Part shown: positions 1 through 8,622 of the stretch, in pieces
Position numbering within the stretch: the first letter of the stretch is position 1
Layout of the letters: each line of letters begins with the position of its first letter
Source of the DNA: CAYYIS01 sp964470965
GTDB taxonomy: Bacteria; JAAXHH01; JABIQT01
Direction of reading: 5' to 3'
Length of the DNA: 64,000 bases
NCBI GenBank assembly: GCA_964470965.1
Contig: CAYYIS010000011.1
Span: 1 to 64,000 of the forward strand
Notes under the pieces: generated by a model
What the model was told of the DNA's origin: nothing
The model's input: the letters and a program-made list of their open reading frames with translations, nothing else
Database searches by the model: none
Position numbers and translations under genes: made by a program

Positions 1-159
1 AAACCTATGTATTGAGTTTACCAAATGTTATTGTTACGCTGACGAAAATCTTTACACCGACACGATAATTAGCCCAGAAATTAATATGGATACTATTATT
101 TCAAATTCGGACTTTCGATCACGTTTCGTAAGGTCCTTCACATTCATGGAGGCCGATAC

Positions 160-1941
160 ATGTCGAAGCTCGCCAACAACGATGGATTGCTGTCCATTAC
201 CCCTTCAGTAGAGGAAGCGGTAGATCCGATCCAGGAAATGCTGGTCGAAGAACGGGCACGGCTGATGGCGGAAGCGGGGCTTGAAGAGAAGAAATCCAAT
301 CACTTCAAGAAACCCAAAGAAAACCCCTTTACCAAAGACCAGCGGTCGCATACGACGCTTTTGTTTGGCGGGTTGACCTGGAAACACGAACACCTCCTTC
401 ACGGAGCCTTTGAAGGTCTCGGATACAAATGTGAATACGTTCCCGTGCCGGACGTCGACGCATTTCAACTGGGTAAGGAATACGGTAACAACGGTCAGTG
501 CAATCCTACGTACTTCACGGTCGGTAATCTGGTGCAGTACCTCCAGGGCCTGGAAGAAGCCGGGCAGACGAAAGAAGAAATCATCAATAATTACATCTTT
601 CTGACGGCCGGCGCCTGCGGACCCTGTCGGTTCGGCATGTACGAAGCCGAATATCGTTTGGCGCTTCGCAACTCTGGATTCGACGGATTCCGTGTACAAT
701 TGTTCCAGCAGTCTGGAGGTATCGATCAGGCAGAGCTTGAAGCGGGTCTGGATATGAATCTCGACTTCTTCATGGGGATCCTGAATGCGCTGAATATAGG
801 CGACATGGTCACCGGCCTTGCTTATTTGATTCGTCCGTACGAGGTGGTACCAGGTGAAACTGACCGGGTGCTGGAAGAATGTGTCGACTATCTGCACGAT
901 GTGATGAAGAAGAAGAAGCGGTTCCAGGTCGGGGAGAGCAAATGGGCCGGGTTGATCAAGCTGTTCCCTGGATTGGAAGGCAATGCTAACTATATCGGCA
1001 AGTTCCTGGATCAGCTCTTCAGCGAAGATTACGTTCAGGCACTCCACCACGTTCGTGACCAGTTTAATGCGATTGAAGTGGACCGGCTCCGCGCAAAGCC
1101 CATCGTCAAAATCACCGGCGAGTTCTGGGCGCAGACGACTGAAGGGGACGGCAACTTCAACATGTTCCGCTTCCTGGAGCGGGAAGGCGCCGAAGTGTTG
1201 GTCGAGCCGATCGGCACCTGGATCATCTACATGTTGCATCAGGCCAAGCAGGCCGCGAAGGACCGCAAGGGCGTGAAGGGCGGCGAAGAGTTCGCGTCCT
1301 GGTCCAATCCGATCAAACGGCTCAATCAGGAACTCAAGTTCAAACAGAAGATTGGCGCCATGACGATAGCTGAGAGTATTTTCAACCGGGAGTATAACCG
1401 GCTTATAGAGGCCATGGGCGGCACGGTGCACCATCTGGCCAATCAGTACGAGTTGCAGCGCCTCGGTCATCCGTTCTATAACTCAAGGGCTGGCGGCGGT
1501 GAAGGTCATCTTGAAGTGGCCAAGAACATCTACTACAGCAATAAAGATCTCGCGCATATGGTTCTTTCCGTCAAACCATTCGGTTGTATGCCGAGTACTC
1601 AGAGCGACGGCGCCCAGGCGGCGGTGGTCAGCCAGTACAAGGATATGATCTACCTCCCGATTGAGACGTCCGGTGAAGGTGAGATAAACGCCCACAGCAG
1701 GGTCCAGATGGCGCTCGGCGAAGCGAAAGCCAAGACCAAAAGCGAATTGAACGATACGCTGACGGAAACCGGATTGACGATCGAGCAGGTTAAGGCGTTT
1801 ATCGATACACATCCGGAATTGAAGCGGCCGGTGGTCCATCTGCCGGAATACAAAGGTAAAGTCGGCGTCGCAGCCCGCACGGTCAAATACGTGGCTGAAC
1901 AGCTGAAAGAAGAAGGCACCTACAGCGAAGCCGCAGGTTAG
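160..1941 (+). CDS. 2-hydroxyacyl-CoA dehydratase-like iron-sulfur component (COG3581-like)
   Basis: A 593-residue soluble protein resembling the reductase/dehydratase half of the large activase proteins related to 2-hydroxyglutaryl-CoA dehydratase. Cysteines that could hold an Fe-S cluster are visible: C91, C114 (NGQCNPTYFT), the pair C153/C156 (GACGPCRFG), and a later one in KPFGCMPSTQSDGAQ. In many bacteria this module is the C-terminal part of a single polypeptide of about 1400 aa; here it is a separate gene placed upstream of the activase. Family knowledge says such pairs couple ATP hydrolysis to very low potential electron transfer; the substrate here is unknown. The ATG at 160 has a GGAGG seven bases upstream. 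It is followed 70 bp later by the activase gene, so one transcription unit is likely. The family call is fairly secure; the reaction is not. Confidence 0.82.
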   Translation: MSKLANNDGLLSITPSVEEAVDPIQEMLVEERARLMAEAGLEEKKSNHFKKPKENPFTKDQRSHTTLLFGGLTWKHEHLLHGAFEGLGYKCEYVPVPDVDAFQLGKEYGNNGQCNPTYFTVGNLVQYLQGLEEAGQTKEEIINNYIFLTAGACGPCRFGMYEAEYRLALRNSGFDGFRVQLFQQSGGIDQAELEAGLDMNLDFFMGILNALNIGDMVTGLAYLIRPYEVVPGETDRVLEECVDYLHDVMKKKKRFQVGESKWAGLIKLFPGLEGNANYIGKFLDQLFSEDYVQALHHVRDQFNAIEVDRLRAKPIVKITGEFWAQTTEGDGNFNMFRFLEREGAEVLVEPIGTWIIYMLHQAKQAAKDRKGVKGGEEFASWSNPIKRLNQELKFKQKIGAMTIAESIFNREYNRLIEAMGGTVHHLANQYELQRLGHPFYNSRAGGGEGHLEVAKNIYYSNKDLAHMVLSVKPFGCMPSTQSDGAQAAVVSQYKDMIYLPIETSGEGEINAHSRVQMALGEAKAKTKSELNDTLTETGLTIEQVKAFIDTHPELKRPVVHLPEYKGKVGVAARTVKYVAEQLKEEGTYSEAAG

Positions 1942-1970
1942 ATTCTTCTGAGAAGATGAACCCTATGCTG

Positions 1971-1989
1971 ACCGGGGTGTTACCCCGGT
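1971..1989 (+). promoter_or_regulatory. Intercistronic hairpin between the two Fe-S system genes
   Basis: A perfect 8-bp stem (ACCGGGGT / ACCCCGGT) closes a 3-nt GTT loop in the 70-bp spacer between the dehydratase-like gene and the activase. No U-run follows, so it is not a typical intrinsic terminator. It may be an RNA stabiliser or processing element that adjusts the ratio of the two products; that role is inference. Confidence 0.4.
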
Positions 1990-2011
1990 TAATGCCTGAT
2001 GAGGTAAATAA

Positions 2012-5000
2012 ATGAGTGAACAAGATCGTCGTCTGATGGTTGGGCTGGATGTCGGTTCAACGACCGTAAAAGCTGTGGTGATAGATGCGGAGACAGACGA
2101 AATTCTCTGGCAGGACTATCAGAGGCACGACACGAAACAGCCAGAAAAAGTACTGGAATTTCTGAAACAGATAGAAGAGGAATTCGGTCTGGTTCAGGAT
2201 CACTATCGTATATTCATCACCGGTAGTGGCGGAGCCGGAATCGCTCCACGCATCGGAGGTAAATTCGTTCAAGAAGTGAACGCGGTGGCACTGGCCGTGG
2301 AGAAACTATATCCGGCAGCCGGTTCGGTCATAGAACTGGGTGGTCAGGACGCGAAGATTATTATATTCAAGGAAGATCCGGAAACCGGAAAGAAGAAGAA
2401 AATCCCGAGCATGAACGACAAGTGCGCTGGCGGCACCGGCGCGGTGATCGACAAGATCAACGCCAAACTCCGTATTCCGGCGGAAGAGCTGTGCAACATG
2501 GAATATTTCGATCTCAAGCTCCATCCGGTAGCCGGTAAATGCGGCGTGTTCGCCGAGACGGACATCAACAGTCTTCAGAAGCTGGGTGTACCCGTTGATG
2601 AACTGATGGCGTCTTTGTTCGAAGCCATCGTCGGCCAGAATATGTCGGTGCTGACGCGCGGGAATACACTCCGTCCGGAAGTATTGCTCCTGGGCGGCCC
2701 CAACTGCTTTATCAAAGGTATGCGCGACGCGTGGCGGTACAACATTCCCAAGATGTGGGAAGAACGTAACGTGGAACTGCCCGAAGGTGTCGATCCCATG
2801 GATCTTATCAAGACACCGGACAACGCCCAGTACTTCGCCGCGATCGGTGCTGTGGAATTCGGCAAGGACGAAGCCGATGAAATAGGCGTCTATCAGGGAT
2901 ACGAAAACCTTGAGTGGTACATCAATGAGGGCCGCCTTGAAGAGAAGAAGAAAGCCGGTGGACACGGGTTGAGCAAGACCACGGAGGAACTTGGGGCATT
3001 CAAAGAATCTCAAAAGAAAGTACCGTTTGTAGAAGCGACGTTCAAGCCTGGCGAAGTGGTGGAAGGTTTTGTAGGGCTGGACGGCGGATCCACGTCGACC
3101 AAAGCGGTCTTGCTTGATAAAGAACGGAACATTCTGGTTAAGGCATATCAGCTCTCGAAAGGGAACCCCATTGAAGATACAATGGAGATGTTCCAGCAGC
3201 TTCGGGAAAAGGTCGAAAACCAGGGCGCCACGCTGGAAATCCTCGGCGTCGGCACCACCGGATACGCGAAGGATATCCTCAAAGATGTCCTCGCAGCGGA
3301 TGTGGCGCTGGTCGAAACGGTGGCGCATACCGAGGCAGCACTCCATTTCTACGACGATGTGGACGTTATCTGTGACGTAGGCGGTCAGGACATCAAGATC
3401 ATGATCCTAAAAAACCGCCAGGTCAAAGACTTCAAATTGAACACGCAATGTTCCGCCGGTAATGGATATTTTCTACAGAGTACCGCCGCAGATTTCGGAT
3501 ACGATGTAACCGAGTTTGCGGATGCGGCGTTTGATGCGAAATCCATGCCTATGTTCGGGTACGGCTGTGCGGTGTTCATGCAGTCGGATATCGTCGATTT
3601 CCAGCGCCAGGGTTGGCAGCCGGAAGAGATCATGGCTGGCTTGGCAAACGTGCTGCCGAAGAATATCTGGCTGTACGTATCACAGATTCCCAACTTGTCA
3701 GCGCTGGGCACCAATTTTGTACTCCAAGGCGGTACGCAGCATAACTTGGCGGCGGTTAAGGCACAAGTCGATTTTATCGAGTCCCGGTTCAAAGGCAAGC
3801 CGGAGCAGCCGAATGTTATCGTCCACAAACATTGCGGGGAAAGCGGCGCTATCGGTGCGGGTATCGAGTCCGTCCGGCTCTGGGAGAACGGCAAGCAGAC
3901 CGAATTTATTGGGCTGGATGCGGTCGCTCAGATCACGTATGACACGCACCGGAACGAAGGGACGCGGTGTTTCTTCTGCAAGAACAAATGTCTGAGGACC
4001 TTCATCGACGTGAAGGTAACAGAAAGTCAGGAAGTAGATGAGTCGAAGAAGAAATCGAAGGTGCCCTTGGTGGCAGGTCATAAGCGTTTGATCGTCGGGA
4101 ACTCCTGCGAAAAAGGCCTTGTGGAAGATGTAGAGGATATGCGGGAAATCAAGAAAGGCCTCGATGATGTCAAGGATGCCAACATCAACCTGGTCGAGAT
4201 TTCGGCGAAAAATGTGTTCAAGTCGTATAAGCCCGAGCAGATCGCCGATCCGGTCCCGCAGCCGAAATTCGGTATTATGACCGAGAAGACAAAGCAGCGT
4301 GCGGCACAGATGCAGAAGCGCGAGAACATACGAATCGGTATACCGCGGGTGCTGAATATGTACTCGCAGACGCCGCTGTTTTCAGCATATTTCGAAAGTC
4401 TGGGTATCAAACCCCGTAACTTGGTGTACTCGGATTATACCAACGAGAAGCTTTACAAGGACGGTGCAAAACGCGGTTCGATCGATCCGTGCTTCCCGAG
4501 CAAACTTGGGATTCCGCACGTACACAATCTGTTGTATGTGCATCATAAGAAAAAACCGCTCGATATCATCTTTTTCCCGATGATTGACTGTCTCACCAGT
4601 CCGCTCATCAATACGCAATCGCGGCGCTCGTGCCCGACAGTGGCCATAACGCCGGAGGCAACCAAAGCGGCCTTCACTAAAGAAGGTGACCTGTTCGAGG
4701 AGATGGGGATTATCTTCCTCGACACGTTCATAAACACAAGCGAATACAAACACTTTGAACGTCAGATGTACAACCAGTTCAAGGATCTTCTCGGTTTAAC
4801 ATGGGAAGAGAACGAACGAGCCGTCGTGCAGGCCTTCAAGGCACTCGATGAATACAACAAATCGCTGCTTAGAACCGGGCGCCAAGTAATAGACGAGCTC
4901 GAAGCAAAAGACCAGTTGGGTATCGTGATGCTTGGTCGTCCGTATCACAACGATCCGGGTTGCAACCACGAGATCCTCGAAGAATTCCAGAAAATCGGAT

Positions 5001-5572
5001 ACCCGGTGTTCACGATGGATTCCCTGCCCATGGACGACGATCTCCTAACCCGTCTCTGGCAGGAGGACTACGATAATTATATCGAGGAATTCGGACAGGC
5101 CCCGATCAACACGGCCACTGGTGAAGTGCTATCGGTTGCTGAATTCGCGCTCGATGTGGGAGACGTCTGGAAGAATTCCTACAGTGAAAACACGACCCGG
5201 AAGGTGTGGGCCGCCAAGTTCACGGCGAGACACCCAAACCTTGTGGCGCTTGAGTTGTCCAGCTTTAAGTGCGGGCACGATGCGCCCACTTATGCGGTGA
5301 TAGAAGAAATCATCGAACGTTCCGGAACCCCTTATTTCTCATTCAAGGACATCGACGAGAACAAACCAACCGGTTCCATAAGAATCCGCGTAGAAACCAT
5401 CGCCTACTTTCTCAAGCGGTACCGCGAAGATATGGAACGTAATAATATGAAACGCCGGGATATAGAGCAGAAGCTTCAGGCACTGGAGCGGAAGCTTCGG
5501 GCGGCACAGATGATACCCGAGCCTGAAGATGCTGGCGTTGCCGCCGGTGGTGGCGGTGGCGGTGGGGTTTAA
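2012..5572 (+). CDS. Double BadF/BadG-type activase ATPase with DUF2229 region
   Basis: An 1186-residue activase. It carries two ASKHA-type ATPase domains in tandem: the first begins at GLDVGSTTVKAVVID (about residue 11) and the second at GLDGGSTSTKAVLLD (about 355). Each has the paired cysteines that in activases hold a bridging [4Fe-4S] cluster: KCAGGTG and GKCGVFAETD in the first, QCSAGNG (about 479) and GYGCAVFMQSD (about 516) in the second. A small cysteine motif FFCKNKC lies near 653. A DUF2229-like region starts near 776, with GSIDPCFPSK and RRSCPTV cysteines. The C-terminus is a charged helix followed by a run of seven glycines. The expected role is ATP-driven electron injection into the partner encoded just upstream. 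GAGG precedes the ATG. The domain assignment is strong; the physiological substrate is unknown. Confidence 0.87.
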   Translation: MSEQDRRLMVGLDVGSTTVKAVVIDAETDEILWQDYQRHDTKQPEKVLEFLKQIEEEFGLVQDHYRIFITGSGGAGIAPRIGGKFVQEVNAVALAVEKLYPAAGSVIELGGQDAKIIIFKEDPETGKKKKIPSMNDKCAGGTGAVIDKINAKLRIPAEELCNMEYFDLKLHPVAGKCGVFAETDINSLQKLGVPVDELMASLFEAIVGQNMSVLTRGNTLRPEVLLLGGPNCFIKGMRDAWRYNIPKMWEERNVELPEGVDPMDLIKTPDNAQYFAAIGAVEFGKDEADEIGVYQGYENLEWYINEGRLEEKKKAGGHGLSKTTEELGAFKESQKKVPFVEATFKPGEVVEGFVGLDGGSTSTKAVLLDKERNILVKAYQLSKGNPIEDTMEMFQQLREKVENQGATLEILGVGTTGYAKDILKDVLAADVALVETVAHTEAALHFYDDVDVICDVGGQDIKIMILKNRQVKDFKLNTQCSAGNGYFLQSTAADFGYDVTEFADAAFDAKSMPMFGYGCAVFMQSDIVDFQRQGWQPEEIMAGLANVLPKNIWLYVSQIPNLSALGTNFVLQGGTQHNLAAVKAQVDFIESRFKGKPEQPNVIVHKHCGESGAIGAGIESVRLWENGKQTEFIGLDAVAQITYDTHRNEGTRCFFCKNKCLRTFIDVKVTESQEVDESKKKSKVPLVAGHKRLIVGNSCEKGLVEDVEDMREIKKGLDDVKDANINLVEISAKNVFKSYKPEQIADPVPQPKFGIMTEKTKQRAAQMQKRENIRIGIPRVLNMYSQTPLFSAYFESLGIKPRNLVYSDYTNEKLYKDGAKRGSIDPCFPSKLGIPHVHNLLYVHHKKKPLDIIFFPMIDCLTSPLINTQSRRSCPTVAITPEATKAAFTKEGDLFEEMGIIFLDTFINTSEYKHFERQMYNQFKDLLGLTWEENERAVVQAFKALDEYNKSLLRTGRQVIDELEAKDQLGIVMLGRPYHNDPGCNHEILEEFQKIGYPVFTMDSLPMDDDLLTRLWQEDYDNYIEEFGQAPINTATGEVLSVAEFALDVGDVWKNSYSENTTRKVWAAKFTARHPNLVALELSSFKCGHDAPTYAVIEEIIERSGTPYFSFKDIDENKPTGSIRIRVETIAYFLKRYREDMERNNMKRRDIEQKLQALERKLRAAQMIPEPEDAGVAAGGGGGGGV

Positions 5573-5590
5573 GCCAGAACTGCGTCAACC

Positions 5591-5917
5591 ATGAGCACAT
5601 TGGGTTATGGTTGGCCAAACTCACAGGATCGAGCAATGCTGGAAACGAACAAAGTCATGTTCGAAATCTACCGGGACCGTTTGACGGACGAATATCGCGC
5701 TGTATATTTCACGGAATTGAACGATCATACACGGGACCGGGAAATCGACAAGGCGCTTGCCGGTGATCATTTCTATGATGGCTTCATCAAAGAATTCAAA
5801 AAAGAAGATGCCAAGCAGATTATCGAAGGAATACTGTTGAGATTGAACGAGGGTGAGATGCTTGATACAGAGGATGTGGAACACGCGCTGGGAGATCATA
5901 TTCCCGCGGTAACATAA
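5591..5917 (+). CDS. Hypothetical 108-aa protein of the Fe-S activase locus
   Basis: I do not recognise this family. It is a small acidic, probably helical protein with no cysteine, no signal peptide and no membrane segment. It starts 18 bp after the activase stop. The ATG at 5591 has no clear ribosome binding site. The in-frame ATG at 5636 (MLETNKVMFEIY) has AGGATCGAG just upstream and may be the true start, giving 93 aa. Its place directly behind the activase suggests an accessory role in that system. Confidence 0.6.
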   Translation: MSTLGYGWPNSQDRAMLETNKVMFEIYRDRLTDEYRAVYFTELNDHTRDREIDKALAGDHFYDGFIKEFKKEDAKQIIEGILLRLNEGEMLDTEDVEHALGDHIPAVT

Positions 5918-5932
5918 GGACTGATCGAAAAA

Positions 5933-6400
5933 ATGGGTGTTATGGAGATCGTAGTAGCAGTTGCGATTGTTATGGCGACGATGGGTTGGTGGCGAGTTGG
6001 CAGACTTCGGAAAGCGGTCGCAGAGGGAGCTGAAGAAATGGCATCCCTGCGGAGCCATGTTGCAGCCTCCAATAACATACTGGAACAGAAGATACTGGAT
6101 GTTCGCAGTTCAATAGGGAAACGAGAGGACAAGAGCAATCAGCGCTTCCATGCGGAAATGACGGTCGATGAAGTTTTGAATCTTCATCCGGACGCCGCGT
6201 CCGTCATGGCGAATTTTCACTTGGGCGGCTGTTCGAGCTGTGCCATCAGTGAGCACCACGTGCTCGGCCCGGCGTGCGAAGGGTACGGCATCGATGTCGA
6301 ACCTTTGCTTGAAGCGCTCAATGCCCTTCTTGACGGCGGCCCGATTCCGGCGATGCAACCTCGTGGTGAAAATTTGATCCAGATCGATTCCAGCGGGTAA
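5933..6400 (+). CDS. Membrane-anchored DUF1858-domain protein
   Basis: A 155-aa protein. An N-terminal hydrophobic helix (MEIVVAVAIVMATMGWW) is followed by a charged, coiled-coil-like stretch to about residue 65. A DUF1858-type domain follows: MTVDEVLNLHPDAASVMANF, then GGCSSCAISEHH and a third cysteine in GPACEGYG. DUF1858 domains occur next to hybrid-cluster and other Fe-S proteins and may bind a metal or thiol; their function is not settled. Here it could tether the Fe-S ATPase system to the membrane. It lies 15 bp after the previous gene with AAGGA upstream. Confidence 0.72.
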   Translation: MGVMEIVVAVAIVMATMGWWRVGRLRKAVAEGAEEMASLRSHVAASNNILEQKILDVRSSIGKREDKSNQRFHAEMTVDEVLNLHPDAASVMANFHLGGCSSCAISEHHVLGPACEGYGIDVEPLLEALNALLDGGPIPAMQPRGENLIQIDSSG

Positions 6401-6426
6401 TGTGACGAGTTTATTGATAACTGTAG

Positions 6427-6458
6427 AGCCGGAGGCAATGAATGATATGCCTTCGGCT
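6427..6458 (+). terminator. Rho-independent terminator after the DUF1858 gene
   Basis: An 11-bp stem (AGCCGGAGGCA with TGCCTTCGGCT, one G-U wobble) closes a 10-nt loop and is followed by the T-rich tract TTTACTTATTTTATT. It lies 26 bp after the stop at 6400. It separates the activase block from the next gene and shows that ATG codons inside the loop (6438, 6442) are not starts. Confidence 0.75.
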
Positions 6459-6483
6459 TTACTTATTTTATTGGCTAACAGTC

Positions 6484-7107
6484 ATGCACAAACTGTATAA
6501 AGATTACAAAAAAGTGGTATCAATGGTCGAGCAAGAATTCGATCGGAATATCGGTCTGTACGGCGAGCAAATGCAATGTGGACGAGGGTGTTCGGCCTGT
6601 TGTAGCCAGGTGTTTCGTATCACTTTGATGGATGCGGTCGTAATTTCCGATGCTATGAAACGCATGACGCCGGAGGTAAGGACGAGAATTCAGCTGCGGG
6701 CGCGGGTGTACCTGGAGGAACGGGCGCGGATGATTGAAGCTGTGGCTCATGAAAATCATGTAGACGATGAACGTGAGGTGCCCACGGCTGGATTGCGTCT
6801 GCCTTGTCCTGCATTGGAGGATGGTGCTTGCCAGATTTACGATGCCCGGCCGGTGGTCTGTAGAAAATGGGGCATCCCGCTGTATGATCCGCAACATCCC
6901 GATTCGTTGCAGGCTTGTGAATTGAACTTTCCTCCCGGCACAGCAATCGAGGACAATGAACTGGATGAACTGATCGACCGCCAGACGGAAATATCTGAAT
7001 ACTGGCAGGATCTAAAGGCCGCCGTCAACGCCCGAAACCATACCGATCGAAAAGCAACAACGATTGCAGAGGCAATTCTCGGCGAAAATGAGGAGATGTT
7101 GAAATAA
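6484..7107 (+). CDS. YkgJ-type cysteine-cluster protein
   Basis: About 207 aa. It has the CxxxCxxCC pattern of the YkgJ (CxxCxxCC) family near the N-terminus (CGRGCSACC) and a second cysteine set in LPCPALEDGACQIYDARPVVCRKWG and a later QACELNF. The family is predicted to bind zinc or an Fe-S cluster; its biochemical role is mostly unknown. The reading frame is open upstream to 6442, but that position is in the loop of a terminator hairpin, so the ATG at 6484 (MHKLYKDYKK) is preferred. It probably starts a second transcript with the three small genes downstream. Confidence 0.75.
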   Translation: MHKLYKDYKKVVSMVEQEFDRNIGLYGEQMQCGRGCSACCSQVFRITLMDAVVISDAMKRMTPEVRTRIQLRARVYLEERARMIEAVAHENHVDDEREVPTAGLRLPCPALEDGACQIYDARPVVCRKWGIPLYDPQHPDSLQACELNFPPGTAIEDNELDELIDRQTEISEYWQDLKAAVNARNHTDRKATTIAEAILGENEEMLK

Positions 7108-7108
7108 A

Positions 7109-7543
7109 ATGGCGACACATGAATTACAGATGAGAATCGACCGGAGTGTGCCCTACAAGAGGCTACCGGGCTTTCCCAGGTTTGTAACCTGGGAGGATGC
7201 GGATACTGTGGAAACGCTGGACAAGCATATTTCTGTGAAGCTGGTCCTGGGCGACGATCTCAACGAAATATCATCCCGATGGCAAGACGTCTATGAATAC
7301 GGCCTTGCGACCGAAGTTGACGCAGAGGGGAACCCGGTGTTTAATGGTTTCCCCCAGGGCCAGGTAGACGCCGGCAACAGTAATCTGGAATATGATCTCG
7401 AGATCGGACGGAACTACATCCTCGTGGAGCGGACCGGCGGTATGGTACGCGATTACCGGAACGGTGAAGTCGTGAAGGCTTCCGCCGTATGGAGCAAGGC
7501 CAAGGTCTCCGGGTATCTGATCGTGGATGTTAAGGAAGGATAG
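7109..7543 (+). CDS. Hypothetical 144-aa protein
   Basis: Not recognised. It is a soluble, beta-rich-looking protein without cysteine, signal peptide or membrane segment. The N-terminal part (RLPGFPRFVTWEDADTVETL) and a C-terminal strand-rich part (GYLIVDVKEG) flank a Gly/Asn-rich centre. It starts 1 bp after the preceding stop, so translation is probably coupled to the cysteine-cluster gene. A GAGGAG lies in the end of the upstream gene. Confidence 0.6.
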   Translation: MATHELQMRIDRSVPYKRLPGFPRFVTWEDADTVETLDKHISVKLVLGDDLNEISSRWQDVYEYGLATEVDAEGNPVFNGFPQGQVDAGNSNLEYDLEIGRNYILVERTGGMVRDYRNGEVVKASAVWSKAKVSGYLIVDVKEG

Positions 7544-7545
7544 CC

Positions 7546-8154
7546 ATGTTATTCGATGTCAGCGAGCCGCTCACCCGTTCTCAGTATCTGGGTTGCCTTC
7601 ATGCGTTTGTGGCGCAGTTTCAGAGTGAGATCTACATTCTCAAGAGTCTGGCGGTGAAGTTGCGTGGCCATAAAAGGGATGAGGTGTTCGGATGGGCGTC
7701 ATCGCTGGATCAGTCCCGTTACCGGATACCGCTCATGGTAGACCGGTGGCGATATTTCGTCGAGGCGGCGCAAGAGCGGTTGATCGACACACCGAAGGAG
7801 ATGGAACACTACGCTCCGGTCCCACCAATCGTCCGTGCACTTGCGGTTTGCGCCGAACTTGAGGATATGCTGTCCCGCATCAACCGCTTTATAGATACGC
7901 TGGACGAATTCACTCCCGATGATGTGCGCATGATTGGCGAGATGGTCGAGGCGCTGGATCAGGAACTCACGCAGGACCGGCTGGATATCACCCGCATCGC
8001 CGGTTTGCTCGAGGACGCAGCAGAGATGACAGTGACACCGGATGCGGATACAGGCCTTTTGGTGATAGGCGGGATGGATGAAGGCCCGAATTATCCGGAG
8101 CAGTTCGGTTCGGCCCGAGAGCTGTTTTCAAAGCATCTGAGGAGTGGCTGTTAA
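7546..8154 (+). CDS. Hypothetical helical protein, 202 aa
   Basis: Not recognised. It is predicted to be all-helical, with a long amphipathic N-terminal half and a middle helix pair around residues 95-145. The last 40 residues are Gly/Asp-rich. The start has a good site (AAGGAAGGATAGCC-ATG) inside the end of the preceding gene. It shares its last base with the ATG of the TPR gene. It belongs to the 6.5-8.5 kb small-gene operon. Confidence 0.6.
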   Translation: MLFDVSEPLTRSQYLGCLHAFVAQFQSEIYILKSLAVKLRGHKRDEVFGWASSLDQSRYRIPLMVDRWRYFVEAAQERLIDTPKEMEHYAPVPPIVRALAVCAELEDMLSRINRFIDTLDEFTPDDVRMIGEMVEALDQELTQDRLDITRIAGLLEDAAEMTVTPDADTGLLVIGGMDEGPNYPEQFGSARELFSKHLRSGC

Positions 8155-8519
8155 TGGCGGACGCTCCGGATCGAAAAAGGGGTCTATTTCGCCGTCTGGC
8201 TGAATTCGCCCTCGATCACGATGTGAATCGAGCGATTGAGGCACAGGAAGACGTGAACGCTCAATTCCCCGATTTTGCCGAGGGCGCGTACAATGTGGGG
8301 ATACTGTATTACAGCCAGGGACGTGTGGGCGATGCTATAGCGGCATATCAACATGCGATCAAGCTGGATGAAACGTATGCGAAGGCCCATAAGAATCTGG
8401 GCGAAATCTACGTTATACAAGAGCGGTACGACCTGGCATGGCACCACGCCCACATCGCAAAGCAGCACGGCAACAGCAAGTTGACCGAGATGCTGATACG
8501 GTACGGGATTAAGGGATGA
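8154..8519 (+). CDS. TPR-repeat protein, 121 aa
   Basis: A small protein with at least two tetratricopeptide repeats (FAEGAYNVGILYYSQGRVGDAIAAYQHAI, then YAKAHKNLGEIYVIQERYDLAWHHAHIA). TPRs mediate protein contacts, so this is likely a scaffold or assembly partner for a neighbouring product. Its ATG overlaps the upstream TAA by one base, which implies coupled translation. No signal peptide is visible. Confidence 0.7.
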   Translation: MADAPDRKRGLFRRLAEFALDHDVNRAIEAQEDVNAQFPDFAEGAYNVGILYYSQGRVGDAIAAYQHAIKLDETYAKAHKNLGEIYVIQERYDLAWHHAHIAKQHGNSKLTEMLIRYGIKG

Positions 8520-8554
8520 TGCCGGACGCATAGTATTGAGGTCCAAATATTACA

Positions 8555-8602
8555 TTAGCGACACACGAACTTGAGCATTGTTTTTCTTTCATGTGTGGCT
8601 AA
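8555..8602 (+). promoter_or_regulatory. Imperfect hairpin in the 8.52-8.62 kb spacer
   Basis: TTAGC-G-ACACA pairs with TGTGT-G-GCTAA (two 5-bp blocks around one G-G mismatch); the loop contains a T-rich stretch. It could be a weak terminator for the small-gene operon or a leader element for the dipeptidase gene. No strong U-tract follows. Confidence 0.25.
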
Positions 8603-8622
8603 TTCTATATCTGTGAGGTTAC

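Noticed and set aside
205..1470. A 421-codon reverse ORF opposite the dehydratase-like gene
   Set aside because: Antisense shadow of a strongly supported gene; no family resemblance and no ribosome binding site.
2306..3346. A 346-codon reverse ORF opposite the activase
   Set aside because: Antisense shadow; the forward gene has clear ATPase motifs throughout.
6442..6483. Upstream ATG codons as the start of the cysteine-cluster gene
   Set aside because: They lie in the loop and stem of a terminator hairpin; the apparent GGAGG is part of the stem.
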